Positions 51,999-62,547 of a stretch of DNA of 64,000 nt are shown here, one piece after another (the first letter of the stretch is position 1; every line of letters starts with the position of its first letter). Made by a program: the position numbers and the translations under genes. The notes beneath the pieces were generated by a model. That model had not been told where the DNA came from. It ran no database searches and saw only the letters and a program-made list of their open reading frames with translations. The DNA comes from an uncultured Collinsella sp. GTDB taxonomy: Bacteria; Actinomycetota; Coriobacteriia; Coriobacteriales; Coriobacteriaceae. The stretch lies in the NCBI GenBank assembly GCA_900764955.1, contig CAAFPY010000014.1:1-64000 (forward strand), given 5' to 3'.

Positions 51999-52619
51999 CT
52001 AGCGCAGCTGGGCGTAATGGTTGTAAATCGTAATAGCCGTGGGATAAAGATAGCGCCCGGACTGGATCACATAAACCAGACCCTGCGCAAAACAGGAGAA
52101 GAACAACTCATCGAGCGAGAACTTCCCCACCATCTTGCGCAGCGCATGGGCATAGTCGCCGTGACGGTTGGGCTCGATGGCATCTGCCACAAAGACCACC
52201 ATATCGAGCGGCGTCATGTCGCAGGCACCCACGGTGTGACGGTCGACAGCCTGGAAAACGGCCGGTGACAGCTCGGGAAAAAGCTGCGGAAGCTCATAGG
52301 CGGCAACAGGGCCATGCAAAAGCGGCGTCGCGGCGGAAGGAGAGCCGGCAACCTTGATGCCATAGTGAAGCGCGCGGGCCACGAGCTCGTCATCGGAAAG
52401 AACCTTGTCCCAGTCGTGAATTAAGCCGGCGGCAGCCGCATCAAAGCGGTCAACGCCGTAGACCTCGGCCAGATGAAGTGCGGTCTCGGCAACACCCAGC
52501 GAATGCACATAGCGCTTGCGCTTATCTTTCATGCGAACATCGAGCAGCTCTTGAATGCGCTTGAGCAGCGCGCGCTCATCGCCCTCAAACTGATCCTCTA
52601 CCGACAACGTAGCCCCCAT
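51999..52619 (-). CDS. yqeK: YqeK-family HD-domain hydrolase
   Basis: A 206-residue HD protein. Metal residues in RYVHSLGVAETALHLAEVYG, AGLIHDWDK, and AVDRHTVGACDMTPLDMVVFVADAIEPNR match YqeK, shown in Firmicutes to be a symmetrical Ap4A hydrolase (two ADP from Ap4A). Its start overlaps the nadD stop (TGATG), so translation is coupled. The pairing with nadD is typical and in some species the two are fused. Confidence 0.9.
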   Translation of the reverse strand: MGATLSVEDQFEGDERALLKRIQELLDVRMKDKRKRYVHSLGVAETALHLAEVYGVDRFDAAAAGLIHDWDKVLSDDELVARALHYGIKVAGSPSAATPLLHGPVAAYELPQLFPELSPAVFQAVDRHTVGACDMTPLDMVVFVADAIEPNRHGDYAHALRKMVGKFSLDELFFSCFAQGLVYVIQSGRYLYPTAITIYNHYAQLR

Positions 52620-53296
52620 CACTCAAAATCTTCTTGGCCCAAATCGGCATATAGCCTGCGCTTGCGAATGTAGCCGAGCACGGACTCGCTCGTAAGATAG
52701 CGCACGCTCATGCCGCGGGCAACTCGCTTACGAATGTTCGTCGAGCTGATCGCCAGCGCCGGAATCTGAATATAGCGCACGTCGAACGGCAGTCCCGACT
52801 CTTTGATTCGGGCACGCGCCGTATCGATATCAAAGCCCGGTCGCGTCGCCGCAATAAAGGTAGCAAGCTCAGCGATTCGTTCGGCATCATGCCAGGTCAC
52901 AATATCGATAATCGCATCGGCGCCCGTAATAAAGTAGAGCTTTACCTGCGGCGGGTAAAAATCGCGAAGGGCATGAAGCGTATCGGCCGTATAGGTTACA
53001 CCCGGACGGTCAATCTCGAACCGGCTCGCCAAAAAGGCCGGGTTCGCGGCGGTGGCGAGGACCGTCATGGCATAACGGTCCTCGGCAGGCGTAACCGGCT
53101 TGTCAAGCTTAAAGGCGGGAGAGCCCGCCGGCATAAAGAGCACAGCGTCCAAGTCGAGCGACTCGCGCGCCTGCTCGGCAGTCACCAGGTGCCCGTAATG
53201 AATCGGGTCGAATGTGCCGCCCATAATGCCAAGCCGAAACTCCTTGCCCTCTTTTATGGGCAGCTCGGGCAAACCGATTCCACCGCGCAGCGACAT
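52619..53296 (-). CDS. nadD: Nicotinate-nucleotide adenylyltransferase
   Basis: A 225-residue nucleotidyltransferase making deamido-NAD from NaMN and ATP. LGIMGGTFDPIHYGHLVTAEQ carries the HxGH motif, and IPALAISSTNIRKRVARG carries the ISSTxIR motif. ATG 3 nt after the obgE stop. The first 18 residues form an extension before the Rossmann core. Confidence 0.95.
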   Translation of the reverse strand: MSLRGGIGLPELPIKEGKEFRLGIMGGTFDPIHYGHLVTAEQARESLDLDAVLFMPAGSPAFKLDKPVTPAEDRYAMTVLATAANPAFLASRFEIDRPGVTYTADTLHALRDFYPPQVKLYFITGADAIIDIVTWHDAERIAELATFIAATRPGFDIDTARARIKESGLPFDVRYIQIPALAISSTNIRKRVARGMSVRYLTSESVLGYIRKRRLYADLGQEDFE

Positions 53297-53299
53297 GGC

Positions 53300-54778
<1,479 letters not shown>

Positions 54779-54782
54779 CTAC

Positions 54783-54825
54783 AAAAAGAGGGAGACCCTT
54801 GAATCCTAAAACTCAAGTGCCTCCC
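54783..54825 (-). terminator. Terminator between rpmA and obgE
   Basis: GGGAG and CTTGA pair with TCAAG and CTCCC (54790-54825) with internal loops, followed on the minus strand by TCTTTTTG. The internal loops may make it leaky, allowing obgE expression. Confidence 0.75.
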
Positions 54826-54850
54826 ACATATGTGCTCTATGAAGGGTGAA

Positions 54851-55108
54851 TTACGCGTTCGCGAGCGGGCGTACGCTGACCCTGTGCTTGATACCCTTGT
54901 GGAACTCAACGGTACCGTCGACCAGCGCGAACAGCGTGTCGTCCTTGCCACGGCCAACGTTCTCACCCGGGTGGATGTGCGTGCCGTGCTGACGGACGAG
55001 AATCGTGCCCGTGGTTACCGTCTGGCCGGCATAGCGCTTCGTGCCAAGGCGCTGACCGCGGGAGTCACGGCCATTACGGGAGGAACCGAGTCCTTTTTTG
55101 TGTGCCAT
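54851..55108 (-). CDS. rpmA: 50S ribosomal protein L27
   Basis: An 85-residue ribosomal protein near the peptidyl transferase centre. [29 protein letters not shown] is diagnostic; the N-terminus is the mature short form without the cleaved extension found in some Firmicutes. ATG with the rplU stop 33 nt upstream. Confidence 0.97.
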   Translation of the reverse strand: MAHKKGLGSSRNGRDSRGQRLGTKRYAGQTVTTGTILVRQHGTHIHPGENVGRGKDDTLFALVDGTVEFHKGIKHRVSVRPLANA

Positions 55109-55141
55109 TGTGTATACCTACTCTTTCGTTACGAGTGTAAT

Positions 55142-55516
55142 CTACTCGGCGACGGGAGCCTCGGCAACAGCCTCGGCCTCTGCCTTGACAGCCTTCTTGG
55201 CGCGGGACGTAGCCTGGACCTTCACGATCTTCAGCTTGGTGAGCTGCTGACGGTGACCCTTCAGACGACGATAGCGCTTACGCTTGTGGAACTTGAAGAC
55301 CAGCTGCTTCTCGCCCTTGAACTGCTCAACGATCTGAGCGGTAACCTTGGCCTTGGCCAGCTTGTCGGGATCGGTGACGATCTTCTTACCATCGTTGAGG
55401 AAGATGACCGGCAGGGTGACCTTATCGCCCTCATTGCCCTCGATCTTCTCGACGGTGATGACATCGTCGGTGGCGACCTTGTACTGCTTGCCGCCCGTGT
55501 TAACGATTGCGTACAT
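55142..55516 (-). CDS. rplU: 50S ribosomal protein L21
   Basis: A 124-residue ribosomal protein. MYAIVNTGGKQYKVATDDVITVEKI and FKFHKRKRYRRLKGHRQQLTKLKI are diagnostic. An Ala/Glu/Val-rich tail follows. ATG 55516 was chosen for family fit; the upstream in-frame ATG adds seven residues. A strong promoter sits 43-71 nt upstream, at the end of the preceding gene. Confidence 0.97.
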   Translation of the reverse strand: MYAIVNTGGKQYKVATDDVITVEKIEGNEGDKVTLPVIFLNDGKKIVTDPDKLAKAKVTAQIVEQFKGEKQLVFKFHKRKRYRRLKGHRQQLTKLKIVKVQATSRAKKAVKAEAEAVAEAPVAE

Positions 55517-55558
55517 GTTTACTTGCCCTTCATGCATCAGTTAGTGCAACAGCCGAAT

Positions 55559-55587
55559 ATAGTAGCAGGCGAAAATACCCCCGTCAA
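55559..55587 (-). promoter_or_regulatory. rplU-rpmA promoter
   Basis: TTGACG-N17-TACTAT on the minus strand with extended TGCTACTAT. The -35 overlaps the last codons of the upstream gene (stop at 55584). The clearest promoter in the window. Confidence 0.8.
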
Positions 55588-56396
55588 CGAGTATGTGGAG
55601 CAAATCCACAAGTTCGCACAGGTATGGGGCTGACGAGTCGGCCCTCGTCGTCCTCGCATGCTTGATTCTGACGCTCGACATCGTAGGAGCAGATGGTCAC
55701 GAGGTCTTGCATACCGGTGGAAACAATAGGTGCATCGACGCCCGGGGTCAAGCCCTGCAACAAAACATCAGCAGCAGAAAGCAAAATCTCCGGACGCATG
55801 GAGCCCTCGTTGTCGGCATGGGTGTCGAGCATGAGCACCAGATGGTCCGGACGCTCCCCCGCCGTGAGCTCATAGCCCACCAGTGTGTGGTCAAGGTCTA
55901 AGCGCTTGCTCTTTTTGCCGCGCGCATAGTCAATACCATGACCCGCGCGCAGCGTGTCAATCGCAGCGCGCACCTCGTCGGCGCTCACGGGGGCTTCGGG
56001 GTCCAGGTGCAAGTCGATACGGTACGACAGACGCGTAAGCTGAGCCGTGAGCGCCGGCGTGCGCACGTCGATGTACGCCGCCTCGATGGGCGCCAGATCG
56101 GCCGGAGAGGCCGCAGCCAGGCGCCCAAACGCCTCGTCGAGCGCCACGAACTCGGTCATAAACAGGTCATACCACTCGCAGGCCGACGACGTACCCACCG
56201 GTAGCGCCGAAGAGAAGCCCACGCGCATGTGCGGAGAGAAGCCCTGCGTGACGGCATAGGGAAGTCCCGCACGGCGCACGATGCGCTCAATGGTATGGAT
56301 TACTTCGAGATGGCCCAGGTACTTAAGGCGATCGCGTTTGCCATAGCGAACACGAAGTCTAAAGAGCATGGGGCTGTCGGTCAGGCGCTCACTCAT
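55584..56396 (-). CDS. Radical SAM-linked protein (DUF2344 / TIGR03936)
   Basis: A 270-residue protein. FRLRVRYGKRDRLKYLGHLEVIHTIERIVRRAGLPYAVTQGFSPHMRVGFSSALPVG is the family's conserved N-terminal region. It overlaps the end of the radical SAM gene (ATGA), and such pairs are common next to rplU-rpmA-obgE in actinobacteria and cyanobacteria. Its molecular function is not established; tRNA or ribosome modification has been suggested from context. Confidence 0.85.
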   Translation of the reverse strand: MSERLTDSPMLFRLRVRYGKRDRLKYLGHLEVIHTIERIVRRAGLPYAVTQGFSPHMRVGFSSALPVGTSSACEWYDLFMTEFVALDEAFGRLAAASPADLAPIEAAYIDVRTPALTAQLTRLSYRIDLHLDPEAPVSADEVRAAIDTLRAGHGIDYARGKKSKRLDLDHTLVGYELTAGERPDHLVLMLDTHADNEGSMRPEILLSAADVLLQGLTPGVDAPIVSTGMQDLVTICSYDVERQNQACEDDEGRLVSPIPVRTCGFAPHTR

Positions 56397-58270
56397 GCGC
56401 GATCACCCATCAATACATTCTTGGCGTGGAGCGTGGGGCAGATTCCGCAGCCGGTGCACGACGTGCGGGTGCAGTCGGGAGTCGTGACACCCTCGAGCGA
56501 GCGACGGTACTCGCGCTCGAGGAAGCCGCGCGTGCAGCCGGGGCTCACATGCTCCCACGGCAGACGCCAGTCCAACTCGTAGGGCAGGTGCACGAGCTCA
56601 TTGAGGTCGATGCCGTTTTTGGCAGCAGCCTCCTTCCAGTTATCGAGCGAGAAATGCTCTACCCAGGCGTCAAAGCGAGACCCCAAGCGCCAAGCATCGA
56701 TGATGACGGGCGTCATGTCACGACCGGCGCGGGAGAGCGCGGCCTCGATGAGCGAGGTCTCGGCATCGTGGTAATGCACGCGGACGGCACGGTTGCGAAC
56801 GCTCGTGATAAGCAGCTTCTGGCGACGCTTGACGTCGTCGTAGTCGAGCTGCGGGCACCACTGGAACGGCGTGGCAGCCTTGGGAATAAAGACCGAAACC
56901 GAGATGGACACCGAGATGGAGCCGCGGCGCGCCTTGGGCACCACGGAACGGCCAAGTTCCAGCACGTGATCGGCCAGGTTGGCAATGGCCACGATGTCCT
57001 CGTCGCGCTCGCCGGGAAGGCCCATCATAAAGTAGAGCTTCATGCGGTTCCAGCCGGCCTCGAAGGCCGCCTTGGCCGCACGGTCCAGGTCCTCCTCGGT
57101 CACGTTCTTGTTAATGATGTCGCGCATGCGCTGGCTGCCGGCCTCGGGCGCGAACGTCAGGCCGCCCTTCTTTTCGCCGGCGACCGACTCGGCCATATCC
57201 ACGCCAAACGAATCCAGGCGCTGCGACGGAATAGACACGCGAATACCCGTATCCTCCAGGCGACGGTTGAGCCTGCCGAGCACGTCACGAATGCAGGAGT
57301 GGTCGGTCGTGGAGAGCGAGGTCAGCGACACCTCGTCATAGCCGGTCTTTTCCAGACCCTGAATCACCGACGAGACGATCTGGTCGGCCGAGCGCTCGCG
57401 CACCGGGCGATACGTCATGCCGGCCTGGCAAAAACGACAGCCGCGGGCGCAGCCGCGCAGAATCTCGATAGACAGGCGATCGTGAACCAGCTGCGCATAG
57501 GGCACGCACGACTGCGACAGCGGATTCGTGGCGCCGAAATCCTCGACGACGCGTTTGTAAACCACGGTCGGCGCATCCTTGCCCTCGCGCGGCACGGTGT
57601 AGCCATGCGGCGAGCAGGGCTCGTCGTGACGAACCTCATAGAGCGACGGCACGTAGTTGCCGGCAATGGATGCAAGCTGCTCAACAATCTGCGCGCGCGG
57701 GACTCCTTCGTCACGCAGGCGGCGATGCAGCTGGCAGGTCTCGAGCAGCGATTCCTCGCCCTCGCCGATGAGGATGGCATCGAAGAAGGCCGCGTACGGC
57801 TCAGGGTTGTACACCGAGGGACCGCCGGCGATGATGATGGGGTCGTCTTCGCCTCGGTCGGCCGCTAACAGCGGAATGCCAGCGAGATCGAGTGCCTCGA
57901 GGAAGTTCGTCACCGCCATCTCGTGCGGCACATGCAGACCGACGATATCAAACGAAGCGACCGGCGCTGCACCTTCGAGCGACAGCAGCGGAATGCCCGC
58001 CTCGCGCATGGCGTCACCCATGTCGGGCCACGGCACATAGCCACGCTCGCAGGAGATGCCCTCGGCCTGGTTAAGGATGTTGTAGAGGATGGCGATACCC
58101 TGGTTGGGCAGACCGACCTCGTACACATCCGGGTAGATCAGGCAGCAACGGTAGTCGGCATCGGCCTTTGAAAGCGTGCCCCACTCGTGATCGATATAGC
58201 GACTCGGCTTTTCGACCTTGGCGAGCAGCGGCTCAATTAAATGAAAACAGTCTTGATACGGAACGCGCAA
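56393..58270 (-). CDS. B12-binding-like radical SAM protein (TIGR03960 family)
   Basis: A 625-residue protein. An N-terminal Rossmann-like part (CCLIYPDVYEVGLPNQGIAILYNILN, FDIVGLHVPHEMAVTNFLEAL, IIAGGPSVYNPEPYAAFFDAI) precedes the radical SAM domain with LRGCARGCRFCQAGMTYRPVRER (CxxxCxxC) and GLTFAPEAGSQRMRDIINKNVTEEDL. C-terminal Cys residues (CTRTSCTGCGICPTLH) suggest a second cluster. TTG start with AGGGG 7 nt upstream. Translationally coupled to the DUF2344 gene. Substrate unknown. Confidence 0.88.
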   Translation of the reverse strand: MRVPYQDCFHLIEPLLAKVEKPSRYIDHEWGTLSKADADYRCCLIYPDVYEVGLPNQGIAILYNILNQAEGISCERGYVPWPDMGDAMREAGIPLLSLEGAAPVASFDIVGLHVPHEMAVTNFLEALDLAGIPLLAADRGEDDPIIIAGGPSVYNPEPYAAFFDAILIGEGEESLLETCQLHRRLRDEGVPRAQIVEQLASIAGNYVPSLYEVRHDEPCSPHGYTVPREGKDAPTVVYKRVVEDFGATNPLSQSCVPYAQLVHDRLSIEILRGCARGCRFCQAGMTYRPVRERSADQIVSSVIQGLEKTGYDEVSLTSLSTTDHSCIRDVLGRLNRRLEDTGIRVSIPSQRLDSFGVDMAESVAGEKKGGLTFAPEAGSQRMRDIINKNVTEEDLDRAAKAAFEAGWNRMKLYFMMGLPGERDEDIVAIANLADHVLELGRSVVPKARRGSISVSISVSVFIPKAATPFQWCPQLDYDDVKRRQKLLITSVRNRAVRVHYHDAETSLIEAALSRAGRDMTPVIIDAWRLGSRFDAWVEHFSLDNWKEAAAKNGIDLNELVHLPYELDWRLPWEHVSPGCTRGFLEREYRRSLEGVTTPDCTRTSCTGCGICPTLHAKNVLMGDRA

Positions 58271-58280
58271 CGGAAAACCC

Positions 58281-59210
58281 CTAAGCAGCGAGATCGGATG
58301 CGTCCTCGTAGGACGCCATAGGACGGGTAGCGCCCGCGACCGTGGTCACCAGATCGCGAACGCGGGAGAACGTGGCAGTGACCACCTCGTTGGCACGGCT
58401 GTAGTCGACATCGCGCTCGTAGAGCGAAACGAGCGCACGGCCCATGCCATAGGTGCCCGCGGCGGCAGTAAGCGCCTTGACGGCAAACCCAATATGTGGC
58501 GTCTGCTTGACGAGCGCGCGGGTGACCGCGCGGATCACAAGACCGCCGGCAAGCACGCCCGCGACCTCGTAGCCGCGCTCAGGCTTAATGCCGCGTCCAA
58601 AGACGGCAGCGAGCTCAAAGAGCATGCCCACCTGCGCCAGCGCCATCACGGGATAATCGGCGCCCGGCAAAAACACCAGCGCACCGGTCGCCATATTGGT
58701 GAGCGCGCACGAGGTGATGATACGATTGGCCGCCGCGATGCGCATGAAGGCAAAGTTCGCCGCAAAAGCCGTTTCCTTTTCGGTGCGATCGAGAATCCAG
58801 CGGGCAAGCGTCTCGAGCAGATACGTCTTATCGGTTGCCGCTACCACGCCGAGCATAGGCGTGGACTCCTCGATAAACGGCACCTCCACAGCAGACTCGG
58901 CAAGCACGCACACGGGCGCGCCGGCGATCACGAGCTCCTGCACGGCACTCTCCAAGCGGTCGGAGCCGCACGAGAGCACCAGTACCACATCGGTATCGGT
59001 CTTTGGAGCAATTCGCTCCTCCCCCAAACGCTCGACGCGCACAATGCCCGAGGTCGTCTGCGGCACAAAGGCGTCACGCACCGTCTCGGCCAGAAAGCGC
59101 GAGGCGGACGAATCCAAATAGACCGAGACGCGCACCGGCGTATCGGAATCCTTCTTAACGGACGCGCCCATCTTAAAAGCGCGGGTCAGCTTATCTACGG
59201 GAATTTTCAT
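58281..59210 (-). CDS. Uncharacterised membrane protein, DUF697-like
   Basis: A 309-residue protein. Residues 30-110 look like a Rossmann-type fold (VRVSVYLDSSASRFLAETVRDAF, DVVLVLSCGSDRLESAVQELVIAGAPVCVLAES). The C-terminal half is hydrophobic, with ALTNMATGALVFLPGADYPVMALAQVGMLFELAAVFGRG and GYEVAGVLAGGLVIRAVTRALV, resembling the DUF697 region of YcjF-like proteins that often accompany GTPases. The N-terminal part has no P-loop. ATG with GGAGGGG 6 nt upstream. It sits between rodA and the radical SAM pair, so a cell-envelope role is possible but unproven. Confidence 0.65.
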   Translation of the reverse strand: MKIPVDKLTRAFKMGASVKKDSDTPVRVSVYLDSSASRFLAETVRDAFVPQTTSGIVRVERLGEERIAPKTDTDVVLVLSCGSDRLESAVQELVIAGAPVCVLAESAVEVPFIEESTPMLGVVAATDKTYLLETLARWILDRTEKETAFAANFAFMRIAAANRIITSCALTNMATGALVFLPGADYPVMALAQVGMLFELAAVFGRGIKPERGYEVAGVLAGGLVIRAVTRALVKQTPHIGFAVKALTAAAGTYGMGRALVSLYERDVDYSRANEVVTATFSRVRDLVTTVAGATRPMASYEDASDLAA

Positions 59211-59228
59211 AGCAAACCCCTCCAGCGG

Positions 59229-60455
59229 TTACGCGGCGCCCGAACGATGCCGCCATATGGATTGTACGATACCCACCGTCAGCAGCTGAATCATCATCGA
59301 AGACGAACCAAAGCTAATAAACGGTAGCGGAATACCGGTAATCGGCATCATGCCGATGCACATGCCGATGTTTTCGAAGGTCTGGAACGCCCACATGCCA
59401 ACGATGCCCACACACGAAAGGCGCAAGAACAGCGACTCACACTTAAAGGCGACGCGAATCGTCGAAAAGATCAGCAGCACGTAGAGGCACAGGAGCAAAA
59501 AGGAACCGCAAAAGCCAAAGGTCTCGGACAGGAAGGCGAAGACGAAGTCGGTGTGGAACTCAGGCAGAAAGCCGCCGGCCGACTGCTTCGCATGGCCCAA
59601 ACCCTTACCAAAGAAGCCGCCCGAGCCAACGGCGATAAGCGACTGCTGCAGGTTGTAGGCATCGTCCGAATCGGCATTATCGGGGTCGATAAAGACCGTC
59701 AGACGGTTCATCTGATACTGCTTGATGAGCACATCGTGGCCGAGCAACGAATCAAAGACCGAATCGAGCGCCAGGACGAGGGCCACCAGGCCCACGAGCA
59801 GGGCCAGGGTCGACAGCACCCATTCGCGGCGTGCACCGCTCATGCAGATGACGATGGCGCCCGAGACCAGCACGACCAGGCCCGAGCCCAGGTCGCCCAT
59901 GGCGACGACGGCCAAAAACGGGATGGACAGCATGCCGCAGAGCTTGACGTAGTCGCGAACGGTATCGATGCGGCCGTTATACTGCGAGCCAAGCGTGGCG
60001 ATAAAGAAGATGGTGATGAGCTTGGCAAGCTCAACCGGCTGGAATGTCAAGCCGATACCGGGAATCTTGATCCAGCCCGTCATGCCCAGACCGCCCGTAT
60101 AGGACAGACCCGGAATCTTGGGCGAGAAGATCACGATCAGGTCGATGAAGAGCAACGCCGTCGAGAAATTGGAAATACCGCGCAGGTCGGAACGCCAGAC
60201 CAGCACCGCCAGCACCGTCCCGATGCCAATTCCCAGAAGATGACGTGAGAACGAGGCATCGGCCTTAAACTGCGAAGCCGACCAGATAATGATGGCACCG
60301 TAGGCGACGAGCGCCACTGTGGCCACGAGCACACCGATATGCACCTTTTGGCGAAACGTACCGCGCGAGGCCGAAAGTTGCTTGTTGACGCGGTCCAGGC
60401 TGCTGCGAGAGCCGGTCTTGGTTGAACGGAACAGATCCGCCGGAGAAAAATCCAT
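59229..60455 (-). CDS. rodA: SEDS peptidoglycan polymerase RodA
   Basis: A 408-residue membrane protein with about ten helices; RodA polymerises glycan strands with PBP2 during lateral wall synthesis. FQPVELAKLITIFFIATLGS, AMGDLGSGLVVLVSGAIVI, GSGGFFGKGLGHAKQSAGGFLPEFHTDFVFAFLSET and PITGIPLPFISFGSSSMM are SEDS signatures. RodA rather than FtsW is chosen from the mreC-mreD-mrdA context. ATG with AGGAGG 5 nt upstream. Confidence 0.94.
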   Translation of the reverse strand: MDFSPADLFRSTKTGSRSSLDRVNKQLSASRGTFRQKVHIGVLVATVALVAYGAIIIWSASQFKADASFSRHLLGIGIGTVLAVLVWRSDLRGISNFSTALLFIDLIVIFSPKIPGLSYTGGLGMTGWIKIPGIGLTFQPVELAKLITIFFIATLGSQYNGRIDTVRDYVKLCGMLSIPFLAVVAMGDLGSGLVVLVSGAIVICMSGARREWVLSTLALLVGLVALVLALDSVFDSLLGHDVLIKQYQMNRLTVFIDPDNADSDDAYNLQQSLIAVGSGGFFGKGLGHAKQSAGGFLPEFHTDFVFAFLSETFGFCGSFLLLCLYVLLIFSTIRVAFKCESLFLRLSCVGIVGMWAFQTFENIGMCIGMMPITGIPLPFISFGSSSMMIQLLTVGIVQSIWRHRSGAA

Positions 60456-60464
60456 CGCAACCTC

Positions 60465-62534
60465 CTATCGAACCGAAGAATCGCCCGAGGCCGAAGAGGT
60501 ATCGGGCTCGTCATAAATCGCGCCGAGCACGTCGCGCACGACATGCATCGCGGTATCTGAGCCACCGCCGCCCTGCTCCAGGACAGTAGCGATGACATAC
60601 TTGGGATCATCGGCCGGCGCATAGGCGCAGAACCACGCGTATTCGTCCTCGCCGCTTTTCTCGCCCGTGCCCGACTTGCCGTATACCTGCGGCGTCAGGG
60701 TGCCAAAGTGAGCCGCCAGGGACGTCGATGCCGTGTAAATCACGTCGTGCATGCCGTTGCGAACAAGAGTCAAATCCGAATCGCTGTTGATCTTGGCCTC
60801 CAGGCGCTTCTTCTTGCCCTTGCCGTTGTACTTATAGGCATCGCCGTCGCCATCGCGCGACACGGCAGACAAAAACACGTGAGGCACGTACTGTTTGCCG
60901 CCGTTGGCAAGACCCATATAGGCGCACGCCATCTGCAGGGGCGTCACCAGGATGTCGCCTTGGCCGATGGCAATGTTGGTCATATCGCCGGCATTCCACT
61001 TGCGGTCCTCGGCAGAGGCGTCGGTAAAGTACGACTCTTTCCACTCGGCATCGGGAATACGGCCCGCGCCCTCACTCGGCAGATCGATACCGCAGGTCTT
61101 GCCTAGGCCCCAGCGACGAAAGACCTCCTGCAGGCCCTCGGAATGTTGCTCGTCATAAAAGAAGGCCTTGCCCATGTCGTAGAAGACGGGGTCGCACGAG
61201 TTGGCGATACCCGACTGCAGCGTCATGGTGCCGTGGCCAGACGTCAGCCAGCAGCGCTTGCCCCAAGCCTTGCCCAGGCCCGTCCAATAGCCCGTGCAGT
61301 TGGTTGTCTGCGTTGAAGTGTAGGTTCCAAACTCAAGACCGGCCAGTGCCGAGAGCGGCTTGATGGTCGAGGCCGACATGTACTGTCCGCTAATGGCGCG
61401 GTTGAGCAGCGGGTGCGAACCCTTGTCATCATTGAGCTCGGTCCACACGTCATTTGAGACGCCGCCGATAAAGACGGACGGATCGAACTTGGGCTCACTC
61501 GCCATGCCCAGGATCTCGCCATTGTTGGGATCGAGACACACCACAGCGCCGTTGCCGGCATTGCTGTAGCCAGTGGTCTTGGCAAGCTCGATGGCGCTCG
61601 CCAGCGCCGTCTCACAGGCCTGTTGGATCTTAAGATCGAGCGTGAGCTTAATGTCGGAGCCGGCCTTGGCGGGCACGGCGCCGGCCTGACCGGTCACATT
61701 GCCCGAGGCATCGACCTTGACGGTCTGCTCGCCACGAATACCCTGCAGCAGGTTTTCGTAGTAGCTCTCAACACCCGCCTGGCCCACGATATCGCCCGAC
61801 TGGTACGTAATCCGGCCAGCAGAAGCATCATCATCACCAGAGGTTTTCTTATTCTGGGCCTCGAGCTGCTCGGAGGTAATGGTGCCGGTATAGCCCAAGA
61901 TATGGCATGCCGTCTCGCCATATGGATACTGGCGCTCGGTACGCTCGGCAATCTTGACGCCCGGGAACTCGCCGGCGTGCTCCTGAATATAGGCAACCGT
62001 GGAGCGACGGACGTCCGTCGCGATGGTATGCAGGCTCTGAGCGCCCTCGGAATTGTCCTGAATATTGCGCAGCACCGCCACGTAGGGCATACCGAGCACG
62101 TTGGCAAGATGGCGAACCAGAACCTCATCCTCGGCAAGGTCGCGGTAGGCCACGACAGCAAGTGAGGGACGGTTCTGGACAAGCGCCACGCCATTGCGGT
62201 CGAGGATGCGGCCGCGCACAGCGGGTGTGGTAACGGTGCGCGTCTGATTGCTATTAGCCTGCTTTTCGTAATAGTCCGACGAGACCATCTGCATGCCCCA
62301 CAGCTTGACGGCAAGCGCCGCGAACATCGCGCCCACACCCGTGGTGAGGATGGAGAAGCGGCCCTTAAAGGCGGTCGCCGCGGTATTGCCCTCGCCCTCG
62401 GTGGCGCGCGGGGCCGTCCCATGCTGCGTATCGTAGGTAAAACGAGAATCGCCGCGACGCATAATGACCAGTGCGACCACGATGGCCACAACCAGCACGA
62501 TACCGGCGATAATAACCGTCATCTGGGAAGACAT
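60465..62534 (-). CDS. mrdA: Penicillin-binding protein 2 (class B transpeptidase)
   Basis: A 689-residue transpeptidase partner of RodA. Two hydrophobic stretches near residues 5-25 and 60-80, the second followed by the pedestal dimerisation domain (RGRILDRNGVALVQNRPSLAVVAY). Catalytic motifs: STIK at 389-392, SCD at 446-448 in the SxN position as is usual in the MrdA group, and KSGT at 620-623. The extra membrane segment before the pedestal helix is unusual. ATG with GGGAGG 7 nt upstream. Confidence 0.94.
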   Translation of the reverse strand: MSSQMTVIIAGIVLVVAIVVALVIMRRGDSRFTYDTQHGTAPRATEGEGNTAATAFKGRFSILTTGVGAMFAALAVKLWGMQMVSSDYYEKQANSNQTRTVTTPAVRGRILDRNGVALVQNRPSLAVVAYRDLAEDEVLVRHLANVLGMPYVAVLRNIQDNSEGAQSLHTIATDVRRSTVAYIQEHAGEFPGVKIAERTERQYPYGETACHILGYTGTITSEQLEAQNKKTSGDDDASAGRITYQSGDIVGQAGVESYYENLLQGIRGEQTVKVDASGNVTGQAGAVPAKAGSDIKLTLDLKIQQACETALASAIELAKTTGYSNAGNGAVVCLDPNNGEILGMASEPKFDPSVFIGGVSNDVWTELNDDKGSHPLLNRAISGQYMSASTIKPLSALAGLEFGTYTSTQTTNCTGYWTGLGKAWGKRCWLTSGHGTMTLQSGIANSCDPVFYDMGKAFFYDEQHSEGLQEVFRRWGLGKTCGIDLPSEGAGRIPDAEWKESYFTDASAEDRKWNAGDMTNIAIGQGDILVTPLQMACAYMGLANGGKQYVPHVFLSAVSRDGDGDAYKYNGKGKKKRLEAKINSDSDLTLVRNGMHDVIYTASTSLAAHFGTLTPQVYGKSGTGEKSGEDEYAWFCAYAPADDPKYVIATVLEQGGGGSDTAMHVVRDVLGAIYDEPDTSSASGDSSVR

Positions 62535-62547
62535 CTACGAGCCTCCC

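Noticed and set aside
60465..62534. Loss of the SxN motif in PBP2 (S-C-D instead)
   Set aside because: Asp at this position is usual in MrdA-type PBP2 proteins; SxxK and KSG are intact.
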